Source of the DNA: Methanobacteriota archaeon
Lineage (GTDB): Archaea > Thermoplasmatota > E2 > DHVEG-1
NCBI GenBank assembly: GCA_026394435.1
Contig: JAPKYG010000034.1
Coordinates: 1-8,780, forward strand
DNA: 8,780 nucleotides
Direction: 5' to 3'
Of this stretch, positions 1-7,469 are shown piece by piece; the stretch's first letter is position 1, and each line of letters starts with the position of its first letter. The notes below the pieces were generated by a model. The model was not told where the DNA came from. It saw only the letters and a list, made by a program, of their open reading frames with translations, and did not search any database. Both the position numbers and the translations under genes were made by a program.

Positions 1-1562
1 ACTGTGGTGAGGATTGATCCGACATCAACTGGTGTTCCTTCGAAAGGATGACCTGCTTTGCTGGTGATGAGAATCGAATTCAGATGCCGTGCAACTACAA
101 AAGAAATATAGATAGAAAACGCAATCCCGAACGTTACTCCCCCAAACAAGGCAGATGTTGTCCTTACGATTGCAAGTTTTTTCACACGAAGATCCCTGAT
201 TTTGCGGATGTTCTCAGTAATCATCCGAGACACTGTACGAGGGTTCGCGGCAGCTGAAGTTGCCTGTCGGAACATCTCACTTGATCGTTGAATATAGTTA
301 CTCCCTGTATCCACACCGAACCATTCCCAGGCTGCATCATCGTCAATACGTGTTCGCAGTCGTCGATAGAGATCTCGGATGTGTCTGCTGAGAACCCCGT
401 AGTCCTTCTCACTGAGATAGTACACTGAATCGTTAATTCTCCCTCCTCGCATGGTTGAAATTGAACCCAATGCAGGCAGAAATCCCATAAAATTTCGTTC
501 TTTTCGTGACATGTGCTCCTCTTCACGGAGTACTTTTAGCCCAGGGATAAACAACGGCGTCAGCCCGCACGCGACAAGAATCTCAAAAGGAATCATCGAA
601 AGAACCGGCAGCGTGAGAAAGTATTTTGCGGCCAGGAGAACGACAGAAAGAACAATCGAGACGACCAACGAGGTTTTAAAGGAACGCATGAGCGAAAGCT
701 CGATTTCTCCTTTTTCACCGGTACAATGCCACATCTCATCAGGTGGAATCATAGAACGCAACAGGTAAAGAAGCATTCCCTCTGAGGCGAGCATCATGAA
801 CGACGAAACATAAATAAACGTTCCCATGTCCTGAGAACCCATCACCATCGGAAGGACGATCCCTAGAGCCATCACAAAGATAATTGCAATGAGCAGACTG
901 ACATACACCTCACTTAAAATCACGATGTTTTCATTACTCGCCTCATAGATTGTTTTATATTCCTGCAGGACTGCGTCTTGCTCATGTTCAATGAACTCTC
1001 GATGCTCAACACCACTATCCAGACTCTGTGAGAACCGGTCAAGGAAATCTCGGAGGATCTTACTAGGTGTTCTCTCCCCTATGAATCGAAAAGACTTTGA
1101 GATGGGAACACGCCATTGATCAGCAAGGACACTTATCTTTCGGAACTCCTCTCCAAGACTTTTATATGCTTTATTTCCTCCAAGTATGTTGATGATATCT
1201 TTTAACGTGAGATCCGAAATCGCTAATACTCTGATATGAGTGATAAAAAAATGCATTTTCCCGTTAATATCAGACTCCCTATTCTTCCAGCTGATATAAG
1301 GGTAAAAAACACCAAGAAGAATCGGTATGATTCCACCGAAAATAAAAGTTGCAGGATTATACTGCAACGGGGTGGACACAAGCAGTTGAAGAAGAAAAGG
1401 CAGACACATGACGAGTACGCCCAGGATGATCAACGGAAGTAAAATTGTTCTGGTAAATTTCTTCCGATCATCGAGACTTCGAAACGCGATTTTCAGATCT
1501 TTAAATGATTCTTTTTTCTCTTTTCTTGATTTTTTATTCTTCTTCGTATTCTCTTTAGCCAT
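1..1562 (-). CDS. flaJ: FlaJ/ArlJ, archaellum membrane platform protein (partial, C-terminus beyond window)
   Basis: Polytopic membrane protein that anchors the FlaI motor ATPase and forms the assembly platform of the archaellum; a relative of the type II secretion F/TadC proteins. The frame is open from the ATG at 1562 to the left edge, giving 520 codons; family members are usually about 550-580 residues, so little is missing. Visible parts: a Lys-rich cytoplasmic start (residues 1-37), hydrophobic segments near 39-62, 71-91, 213-242, 247-268, 298-320, 323-341 and 470-492, and between them two soluble charged regions (about 95-210 and 345-465), as expected for two cytoplasmic domains that contact FlaI. 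The start lies 6 bp after the stop of flaI copy B, with GAGGG just upstream overlapping that stop region, so translation is probably coupled. The identification rests on topology, size and position next to flaI; no frameshift is seen. Confidence 0.9.
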   Translation of the reverse strand, partial: MAKENTKKNKKSRKEKKESFKDLKIAFRSLDDRKKFTRTILLPLIILGVLVMCLPFLLQLLVSTPLQYNPATFIFGGIIPILLGVFYPYISWKNRESDINGKMHFFITHIRVLAISDLTLKDIINILGGNKAYKSLGEEFRKISVLADQWRVPISKSFRFIGERTPSKILRDFLDRFSQSLDSGVEHREFIEHEQDAVLQEYKTIYEASNENIVILSEVYVSLLIAIIFVMALGIVLPMVMGSQDMGTFIYVSSFMMLASEGMLLYLLRSMIPPDEMWHCTGEKGEIELSLMRSFKTSLVVSIVLSVVLLAAKYFLTLPVLSMIPFEILVACGLTPLFIPGLKVLREEEHMSRKERNFMGFLPALGSISTMRGGRINDSVYYLSEKDYGVLSRHIRDLYRRLRTRIDDDAAWEWFGVDTGSNYIQRSSEMFRQATSAAANPRTVSRMITENIRKIRDLRVKKLAIVRTTSALFGGVTFGIAFSIYISFVVARHLNSILITSKAGHPFEGTPVDVGSILTT

Positions 1563-1568
1563 TGTCCC

Positions 1569-3215
1569 TCATACTGAAATCGGTAACCCTTTCTCGCCTT
1601 CTCTATAGAAACCCCAGATACACTGGACTACCTCATAATAGTCCATGATATCTTCTTCCACCATGCGATCCAGGATATGTTTACGTCGTTCATGCTCGTC
1701 ATAGATCTGCGAAAGATCAGCGTATCCAGCGTTTTTTGCGATTTTTTCTTCTAAAACATAACTGTTTCTGTTCGCGTTAAACACATGCACGTCCTCATCT
1801 GATTTCCACTCAAACGCTTTCCGAGACATAATCCCATCAACCTCCCTGTTATATCCTTCTATTTCATCAATAGCGGTACATCTGCGTATCATTTTTCCAT
1901 GGCGTTCAATCGCAAGCTGTATTACCACGAAATCAAGGTTATCCATAAACGTTTTCGGAACATTGATCGGATCCCCGGTAAATCTCTGAATAACCTGCGT
2001 AATACTCCCTGCATGAAACGTAGTCATGCATGGATGCCCTGTTTGCATCGCCTGAAACACGATATTTCCCTCTGCACCTCTCACCTCGCCAGGGATGATA
2101 TAATCAGGACGTGACCGTAGAGCAGCCTTTAAAAGGTCAAAGAGATCAACTTGGCCTTCTTTCGGCCCGGTTGTCTTTGTCAATAATCGCTGCCACACCG
2201 TATGCGGGACTTGTAACTCAGGGGTTCCCTCTGCTGTAAAAATCTTCTTTTCAGGCGGAATAAACGGAATAATCGAGTTCATCGTTGTCGTCTTCCCGCA
2301 TGCGGTTCCCCCGCAGAGAAAAAAACTCCTGCCATACTGCAAACACAACCACAGATATGCAGCAATACTGGAATTTAGCGTCCCCCATTTAATCAGCTGC
2401 GTAACACTAATGGGAGTTTCTGTAAACCGTCGAATCGTCATACTTGGTCCTTTAATACTCACCGCGGAACTATAGATAACGTTCCCTCGACTCCCATCAG
2501 GAAGAACACCGTCAACAATCGGTCGGCCTTCACTCACCGGTGCCCCCATTTTTTCACTTATTGCACGGGTAAACGCAGGTGCTTCTTTCTCCCCAACAAT
2601 GATATTGGTTTTAATCATCCCGTAGATTTTATGAATAAGATGTATCTTTTCGTTCGCAACAAAATGAATATCCTCAAGATATGGGTCTCGCATGAACGGC
2701 TCCAGCGGCCCACCGCCAACGAGAGTCTTAATAATATCATATTGGAGAATGCTCTTTTGAAATGAAGTGACTTTTACCCGATCTTTTCCGCCTATTTTTC
2801 CTTTCTTTGTTGGTTCTACATTCACTGCTCTCTCGTCAATCACTGTGATTTCATCAATAAGCTCCTTTAAAACCTCTTTCATTTCCTCATCAGTAAGCAC
2901 ACTTTTTTTCTCTGGTGCTTTCTTCACAATCAATTTAAGGATCACATCTAGTTTAGTTTTAATGACGTCATCCACCGTTGGCTCAATCGCATGGTACTCT
3001 ACTTCATCCATATCCTGTGTTCGATAGATATGGATAAACACAACTCCTTTGGTCGGGTAAATAAAATTAGGATACGCGTCATCTCTGACTTCACGAGGGA
3101 CTTTACTATAGAAAACAGGATCACCTATTTTGTGTCTAATTGTCTCTAAATATTCTTTCAGGTGAGGATTCTCGTTTAAGAGCTGTTCTTTTTCTTCTTT
3201 TTCCATTGTTGCCAT
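1569..3215 (-). CDS. flaI: FlaI/ArlI archaellum motor ATPase, downstream copy (copy B)
   Basis: Secretion-superfamily (GspE/PilT-type) hexameric ATPase that drives archaellum assembly and rotation. It has 548 residues, full length for the family. Visible motifs: PDGSR at 240-244; Walker A GGTACGKT at 302-309; Asp-box region AEGTPE at 328-333; Walker B region DYIIPGE with Glu377; His box TGH (392-394) and FHAGS (400-404). The C-terminal domain is complete. It is about 71% identical (273/382, ungapped, counted by hand) to the upstream copy over the last 382 residues, and less alike in the N-terminal domain, where it carries six extra residues. The Walker A reads GGTAC where copy A has the more usual GETAS; the Asp box has Gly330 where an Asp is usual. 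The lysine, Walker B Glu and His remain, so it is probably an active or partly specialised paralog rather than a pseudogene. The ATG at 3215 follows GAGGGGG with a rather long 10-nt spacer; the gap to copy A is 60 bp. Confidence 0.93.
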   Translation of the reverse strand: MATMEKEEKEQLLNENPHLKEYLETIRHKIGDPVFYSKVPREVRDDAYPNFIYPTKGVVFIHIYRTQDMDEVEYHAIEPTVDDVIKTKLDVILKLIVKKAPEKKSVLTDEEMKEVLKELIDEITVIDERAVNVEPTKKGKIGGKDRVKVTSFQKSILQYDIIKTLVGGGPLEPFMRDPYLEDIHFVANEKIHLIHKIYGMIKTNIIVGEKEAPAFTRAISEKMGAPVSEGRPIVDGVLPDGSRGNVIYSSAVSIKGPSMTIRRFTETPISVTQLIKWGTLNSSIAAYLWLCLQYGRSFFLCGGTACGKTTTMNSIIPFIPPEKKIFTAEGTPELQVPHTVWQRLLTKTTGPKEGQVDLFDLLKAALRSRPDYIIPGEVRGAEGNIVFQAMQTGHPCMTTFHAGSITQVIQRFTGDPINVPKTFMDNLDFVVIQLAIERHGKMIRRCTAIDEIEGYNREVDGIMSRKAFEWKSDEDVHVFNANRNSYVLEEKIAKNAGYADLSQIYDEHERRKHILDRMVEEDIMDYYEVVQCIWGFYREGEKGLPISV

Positions 3216-3275
3216 AGTTTTTTCGCCCCCTCATCTTGAATCTTCTACCTTACGTTATCCCCAGTTATTTTTCTC

Positions 3276-4904
3276 TTATATTGATATTGGTAACGCTTTT
3301 TCTCCTTCTCTGTAAAATGTCCAGATAAATTGAACAACTTCATAATAATCAAAAATTTTCTCTTCAATCATCCGATCAAGGATATGTTTCCTCTTGTCAA
3401 ACTCCTCATAAATCTGCATCGGATCAGTTAACCCAGCCATTTTCGCGATTCGCGATTCTAAAATATAACTATTTCTATTCGCTTTGAAGGTGTGAGTATC
3501 ATCAACAGCGTTCCACTCAAACGCCTTCCGGGACATGATACCATCAACCTGTTTATTGTACCCTTCAATTTCATCAACAGATAGCACCCGTCTGATACGT
3601 TTTCCTTTTCTCTCCACTGCCATTTGAATCAGGACAACATCGAGGTTATCCATAAATGTCTTAGGAATGTTGATAGGATGACCAGTGAAACGCTGAATAA
3701 CCTTGGTGACACTCCCTGCATGAAACGTCGTAATCACCGGATGGCCAGTCTGCATCGCCTGAAAGACAACACGCCCCTCAATTCCTCTAGTCTCCCCAGG
3801 GATGATATAATCCGGTCTAGATCGAAGACCAGCTCGCAGGAGATCATCTAGTTCAATATGCCCCTCTTTCGGCCCTGTGGATTTTGTAAGCAGCTGTTGC
3901 CATACCGCATGAGGCACCTGAACCTCAGGGGTATTTTCGACAGAGAAAATCTTTTTCTCAGGTGGAATAAAAGGAATGATGGCGTTTGCTGTGGTTGTTT
4001 TTCCTGACGCGGTTTCGCCACAGACAAACAAACTCCTTCCATATTGAAGACATAACCACAGATACGCAGCAACACCGGTATCAAAGGTTCCCCAGTTAAT
4101 AAGCTGAGTGACACTCGTAGGTGTTTCACTGAATTTTCGAATCGTCATTGTCGGTCCTTTGAGGCTTACATCTTTACTATGGATGATGTTCACCCGGCTC
4201 CCATCAGGAAGCGTTCCGTCTGCGATTGGTTGACCTTCACTCACAGGGCTTCCTATCTTTTCGCTAAACTCTTGAGAAAACGTGTTCGCCCAGGCTTTAT
4301 CGATAAAAATATTTGTCTTAATCATCTCAAAAACCTTATGGATGAGATGAACGTTTTCCCCAGTGATAATGTGGATATCCTCAAGATACGGGTCTCGCAT
4401 AAATGGCTCTAGCGGTCCACCACCAATGATGTTTTTCGTAATATCATATTCAATATTCAACTTTTCAACAGATGTTAACCTAAGTTTTCCCCCAGATAAT
4501 TTTGCCACTCCTGCAGATCGTTCATCAATGATGGTGAGCTGGTCCATCAACGCCCGAATTGCTTCTTTTATTTCATCATCAGTCTTAACTGTTTTCCAGG
4601 AGGGCGTCTTCTCGTACAGTAATACAAGCATCTGATCGCGTTTTACTTTTCCATTTTCGTCAAGACTTGGTTCAATCGCATGATACTCTTTACCTTCCAT
4701 GTCTTTCGTTCGAATAATATGAACAAACACAGACCCTTTCGTTGGATAGATAAGGTTTGGGTACTTTTCTCCCCTTAAATCACGAGGTAATTTACTATAG
4801 AAGATAGGCCGCTCCATTTTACTTTGTAGTTCATCAAGGTATTTTTGGAGGTGAGGGTTTTCCTTAATGATTTTGTCTTCCTCTTTTTTTTCCATCTTTG
4901 TCAT
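3276..4904 (-). CDS. flaI: FlaI/ArlI archaellum motor ATPase, upstream copy (copy A)
   Basis: Motor ATPase of the archaellum, 542 residues and complete. The N-terminal domain (about 1-250) contains GGGPLEPF at 161-168 and PDGSR at 233-237. The C-terminal RecA-like domain has Walker A GETASGKT at 296-303, Asp-box region VENTPE at 322-327 (Asn324 where Asp is usual), Walker B region DYIIPGE with Glu371, and a His box with TGH at 387-389 and FHAGS at 394-398. Walker A is closer to the family consensus than in copy B, so this is the better candidate for the ancestral function. The ATG at 4904 is preceded by a near-ideal AAAGGAGG that overlaps the flaH stop codon, 8 nt from the start, which argues for strong coupled translation. 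It sits between flaH and copy B, matching the usual flaH-flaI-flaJ order apart from the duplication. Confidence 0.95.
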   Translation of the reverse strand: MTKMEKKEEDKIIKENPHLQKYLDELQSKMERPIFYSKLPRDLRGEKYPNLIYPTKGSVFVHIIRTKDMEGKEYHAIEPSLDENGKVKRDQMLVLLYEKTPSWKTVKTDDEIKEAIRALMDQLTIIDERSAGVAKLSGGKLRLTSVEKLNIEYDITKNIIGGGPLEPFMRDPYLEDIHIITGENVHLIHKVFEMIKTNIFIDKAWANTFSQEFSEKIGSPVSEGQPIADGTLPDGSRVNIIHSKDVSLKGPTMTIRKFSETPTSVTQLINWGTFDTGVAAYLWLCLQYGRSLFVCGETASGKTTTANAIIPFIPPEKKIFSVENTPEVQVPHAVWQQLLTKSTGPKEGHIELDDLLRAGLRSRPDYIIPGETRGIEGRVVFQAMQTGHPVITTFHAGSVTKVIQRFTGHPINIPKTFMDNLDVVLIQMAVERKGKRIRRVLSVDEIEGYNKQVDGIMSRKAFEWNAVDDTHTFKANRNSYILESRIAKMAGLTDPMQIYEEFDKRKHILDRMIEEKIFDYYEVVQFIWTFYREGEKALPISI

Positions 4905-4918
4905 ACCCTTTGCCTCCT

Positions 4919-5632
4919 TTAAAACGCGACGCCACTTGATTCAATGGTGAGACCAACACCAGGTCGAACAGAGAAACGTGTAATCGGGTCGTATTTATAC
5001 CGTGCACCGTTGAATTTCTCCAGATAGATATTGTAGACAATCCCAATACCGGGTGCTGACTCACGTGCTGTTCGAAAATGAATGGTTGTAACCATCCGGA
5101 ATGCGTTATGGATTTCTTCAGGCCATTCAGTTGGATTTGCGGTGACGAAGATGATTTTTCCAGATCCGGTTAAGCGATTAAAGAAACTAGTAAGATCCGT
5201 TAAATTCTCTTTATTGAGACTTTCTTTGAGTAGCGTGGACAGGGAATCAATAAAAATGATCTCAGGATCGAATAGTTTTCTCCCGGTGAGTAACCCTTCA
5301 AGGAATGTTTTTCGCGGGAGTGTTTCTGCTAGTGTTACCTCTGTAGAAATGAAAAAGAACTTACCGGCCATGAGATATTTTCGAACATCATATCCAACTG
5401 ATGCTGTTTGCCGTAAAAAACTCTTAATGGTAAATTGCGTCGACACATACGAACACGAACATTCATTTTTTAACAAACTGTAACAGAAGCGTTGACAAAA
5501 AATACTTTTTCCAGTTCCTTCTTTTCCTTCGATGAATATCAAGGAGCCATTTGGGATGACTTTCCCAAATCTTTCAGCAAACCCATCTTTTTCTCCTTTT
5601 CGTTCTAAGACGATGGATTTAACTCCTTCCAT
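4919..5632 (-). CDS. flaH: FlaH/ArlH, RecA/KaiC-like archaellum ATP-binding protein
   Basis: Cytoplasmic RecA-fold protein that binds ATP and stacks on the FlaI hexamer, switching the motor between assembly states; in studied archaea it binds nucleotide with little or no hydrolysis. It has 237 residues, the normal size. Walker A GKEGTGKS is at 36-43 and the Walker B strand EIIFIDS at 124-130 ends in Asp129 without a following catalytic Glu, as usual for FlaH. The STQFTIKSFLRQ region at 64-75 corresponds to the conserved Ser-Thr motif after strand 2. The ATG at 5632 has GAGG four bases upstream; the gap to flaG is 20 bp, and the stop overlaps the Shine-Dalgarno of flaI copy A. No truncation is seen. 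Confidence 0.93.
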   Translation of the reverse strand: MEGVKSIVLERKGEKDGFAERFGKVIPNGSLIFIEGKEGTGKSIFCQRFCYSLLKNECSCSYVSTQFTIKSFLRQTASVGYDVRKYLMAGKFFFISTEVTLAETLPRKTFLEGLLTGRKLFDPEIIFIDSLSTLLKESLNKENLTDLTSFFNRLTGSGKIIFVTANPTEWPEEIHNAFRMVTTIHFRTARESAPGIGIVYNIYLEKFNGARYKYDPITRFSVRPGVGLTIESSGVAF

Positions 5633-5652
5633 ATTTCCTCATTCTCTTTTTT

Positions 5653-6093
5653 TTATTTTATAAAGGTAAAGTCCTTGTCAATCGCTTGTGGTCCGACGAC
5701 TCGTAACGTATGATCGCCTATTGTAAGCGTTCTGTTGACGTATAGGTTTGTGACCGCCTCTGCAGGGATTGAAGAATTCCCAAAGTAATAGTTTGCAATC
5801 GCGATGAGTTCGCCGTCAATAAAGACCTGAAATGTCTGATTGGTGGTGGTGAGTTTTGCTCCTCCAATATTTTTCAGATAAAAGATATAATATGCTCCTG
5901 TTATGGGGATTGTGTTTGGATCATTGATGATCGCAAAGTCAGTGTCCAGTTGTTCTTTTACTCGATCTCCACGATCGGAGAGACTTGTCGTGACATTCAT
6001 CGTTACCGCAATAAAAACACCTGATACCATTCCAGCGACAATGACTGATGCGATGAAGAAGATCACATGTGTTCCGGTTAAACTAAATCCCAT
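5653..6093 (-). CDS. flaG: FlaG/ArlG, archaellum stator protein
   Basis: Small membrane-anchored beta-sandwich protein. In studied archaea it forms a pseudoperiplasmic filament capped by FlaF, and together they tether the motor to the S-layer. It has 146 residues: a hydrophobic prepilin-like N-terminal helix (about 7-32, beginning MGFSL) followed by a beta-rich outer domain with the typical sequence YLKNIGGAKL (72-81) and FIDGE (91-95). Four N-glycosylation sequons (NVT 33, NQT 85, NSS 106, NRT 120) fit an exterior location. The ATG at 6093 lies 9 bp after the flaF stop, and its GAGGG Shine-Dalgarno begins within that stop codon. Family assignment as FlaG rather than FlaF rests on gene order and the NIGG-type strand, so the two names could be swapped, but the pair is secure. 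Confidence 0.88.
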   Translation of the reverse strand: MGFSLTGTHVIFFIASVIVAGMVSGVFIAVTMNVTTSLSDRGDRVKEQLDTDFAIINDPNTIPITGAYYIFYLKNIGGAKLTTTNQTFQVFIDGELIAIANYYFGNSSIPAEAVTNLYVNRTLTIGDHTLRVVGPQAIDKDFTFIK

Positions 6094-6102
6094 ATTTTTC
6101 CC

Positions 6103-6528
6103 TCATGATATATAGGCATAGTAGTCTGCTATGCCGTTATTAGAGATTACTTTTATTCGTTTAGCTTCAGCACCTGCCACGTCAACAATACGGAAATACA
6201 CAGTGTTTTCAGGGTGCAGATACCTGTGAGAACAGGTGAATGAATAGCCAGTTCCGTTTATTAAAATCATAAAATCTTCTGTGTAAAGGGTGACGCTCCC
6301 CGTGTTCTGTACCGAGATATTATAATCATAATTCGCTCCATTAACTGACCGAGAAACAACGGTGATGTTGATATCGGTTTGCAGTTGATCCCTGATTCTA
6401 TCTCTCAGGTCACCATAGGAATCATTGATACCCTCGATAGTAGGCAGAACATCACTGGTGATGATCTCCGCTGCCATGAAAAGAGTAAAGCCTAGAATTG
6501 CGGCTGCCGCAATTAGTGAGAACCCCAT
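6103..6528 (-). CDS. flaF: FlaF/ArlF, archaellum stator protein (S-layer binding)
   Basis: Stator component with one N-terminal membrane helix and an outer beta-sandwich domain; in Sulfolobus this protein binds the S-layer. It has 141 residues: an Ala-rich hydrophobic helix at about 4-22 after MGFSL, then a domain with the characteristic VQNTGSVTLYTEDF stretch (73-86), VLI-type strand and INGTG turn (90-94). Sequons NDS 35, NIT 54, NIS 70 and NGT 91 suggest heavy glycosylation outside the membrane. A single Cys is at 99. The ATG at 6528 has TTGGAGG about 9 nt upstream. It opens the membrane-protein half of the operon after a 104-bp gap, the longest gap between genes inside the operon. Confidence 0.88.
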   Translation of the reverse strand: MGFSLIAAAAILGFTLFMAAEIITSDVLPTIEGINDSYGDLRDRIRDQLQTDINITVVSRSVNGANYDYNISVQNTGSVTLYTEDFMILINGTGYSFTCSHRYLHPENTVYFRIVDVAGAEAKRIKVISNNGIADYYAYIS

Positions 6529-6550
6529 CTTTTTTACCCTCCAAGTGTGT

Positions 6551-6572
6551 TCTATGGATGTGCATCCAGAGA
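6551..6572. repeat. Small imperfect inverted repeat in the flaD/E-flaF gap
   Basis: TGGATG (6555-6560) and CATCCA (6563-6568) are perfect complements around a 2-base centre, extended by TCT (6551-6553) and AGA (6570-6572) across one A/G mismatch. It lies about 25 bases upstream of flaF, just before the flaF Shine-Dalgarno, in the only gap of more than 60 bp inside the operon. It could be an RNA processing or stability hairpin, or a protein-binding palindrome. Function is inference; the stem is short. Confidence 0.4.
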
Positions 6573-6632
6573 ATCAGATAACGTACCTGTAATATGAAAC
6601 AAATCTAATAAAGTTTATTCCCCATCGAAACA

Positions 6633-7439
6633 TTATTTCAGCTGGTATCCCTCAAGGCTTTTTACCATCTTCTCCATATCTCGCTCTATCTTACTAAGGA
6701 ACCGCTCATCCAGTTGTAATCCTTTCAGTTTCTGGATGAATAGTAAGGATTGGAGATGATCTCGCGTCGGGAGATGTGACGATTGTGTACCTACCTGCGC
6801 TGGTTCTCCTGTTATCCCCTTTGAATAGCTAATCAAATCTAATCGTACATCATCAGAAATCCAACCAATATCAACATAGTACCCAAGAACATCAGGAAGA
6901 TTGTTTTTCCCTATCTTTTCGACGAGATACTGCAACCATTTCATGATGACAACAATACTTTCTGGGTCACTGGGGATATGTTCTAACGGCTGCATATCCT
7001 CTCCGAGGATATCTGCTGGTTCAAAGATTTTTATATCCTTTGTTTTAACGAGTTTACCAGTCACTCCTTTGATTCCCTCAATTCGATTTTCTTCAATCAC
7101 CTTTATACGTTCGCCTAGTTTTTCAACCGCCTCTACAAGTTGCTTCATATCCGTTGTCTGTACGGCAGTACCATTCCAGGGTTTTTTCTCCTCTTTCTTT
7201 GGTTGTTCAGGCTGACTTGATGTTGATGGTGTATACGAACGTAGCGTGCTTTGTATTTTTTCTACTAATCTGTAAAGTTGATCTCTCGTAACCTTAATGT
7301 TTTTTTCTTTTATTTTTTCTCCAATTCTTTGTGTAATTCTTTGAGGTAATATGTTTCGTTCGATGATGGTAGCTAGTTCTGCAGCTACCTCAAACTCTTC
7401 GAGAAGTCTCTCTCCTCTGTTTTGGTCTCCTTCGTTCAT
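6633..7439 (-). CDS. flaD/E: FlaD/E-type archaellum accessory protein
   Basis: Cytoplasmic motor-associated protein. In Euryarchaeota, FlaC/D/E form a ring around the motor that receives the chemotaxis signal through CheF. It has 268 residues from the chosen start. Order: helical N-terminal region (about 10-68), a Ser/Pro/Lys linker (about 70-88), a short coiled coil (about 96-120), then the FlaD/E domain (about 155-210) with MKWLQYLVEKIG (166-177) and the hallmark YYVDIGWISDDV (187-198), and a C-terminal helical part (about 225-265). A GTG at 7442 is directly upstream in frame, but GGAG is 6 nt from the ATG at 7439 and only 3 nt from the GTG, so the ATG was chosen. It lies 30 bp after flaC. 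Only one D/E-domain protein is present, so D versus E cannot be separated. Confidence 0.9.
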   Translation of the reverse strand: MNEGDQNRGERLLEEFEVAAELATIIERNILPQRITQRIGEKIKEKNIKVTRDQLYRLVEKIQSTLRSYTPSTSSQPEQPKKEEKKPWNGTAVQTTDMKQLVEAVEKLGERIKVIEENRIEGIKGVTGKLVKTKDIKIFEPADILGEDMQPLEHIPSDPESIVVIMKWLQYLVEKIGKNNLPDVLGYYVDIGWISDDVRLDLISYSKGITGEPAQVGTQSSHLPTRDHLQSLLFIQKLKGLQLDERFLSKIERDMEKMVKSLEGYQLK

Positions 7440-7469
7440 CACTTACTCCAATCTGTAAACGCATTTCCT

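Noticed and set aside
48..768. Short plus-strand and minus-strand frames over the left part (48-257, 221-526, 451-768).
   Set aside because: The minus-strand flaJ frame is continuous from 1562 to the edge with membrane segments and domain spacing as expected; these are shadows in other frames.
1569..3215. flaI copy B as a decaying pseudogene.
   Set aside because: The frame is intact, Walker A Lys, Walker B Glu and His box are kept, and the C-terminal 382 residues align with copy A without gaps.
5082..5483. 133-residue plus-strand frame inside flaH.
   Set aside because: Antisense to a full, motif-complete FlaH; no ribosome binding site or recognisable family.
7440..7442. GTG at 7442 as start of flaD/E.
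   Set aside because: GGAG is only 3 nt from the GTG but 6 nt from the next codon, ATG at 7439, which is the better start; the difference is one residue.
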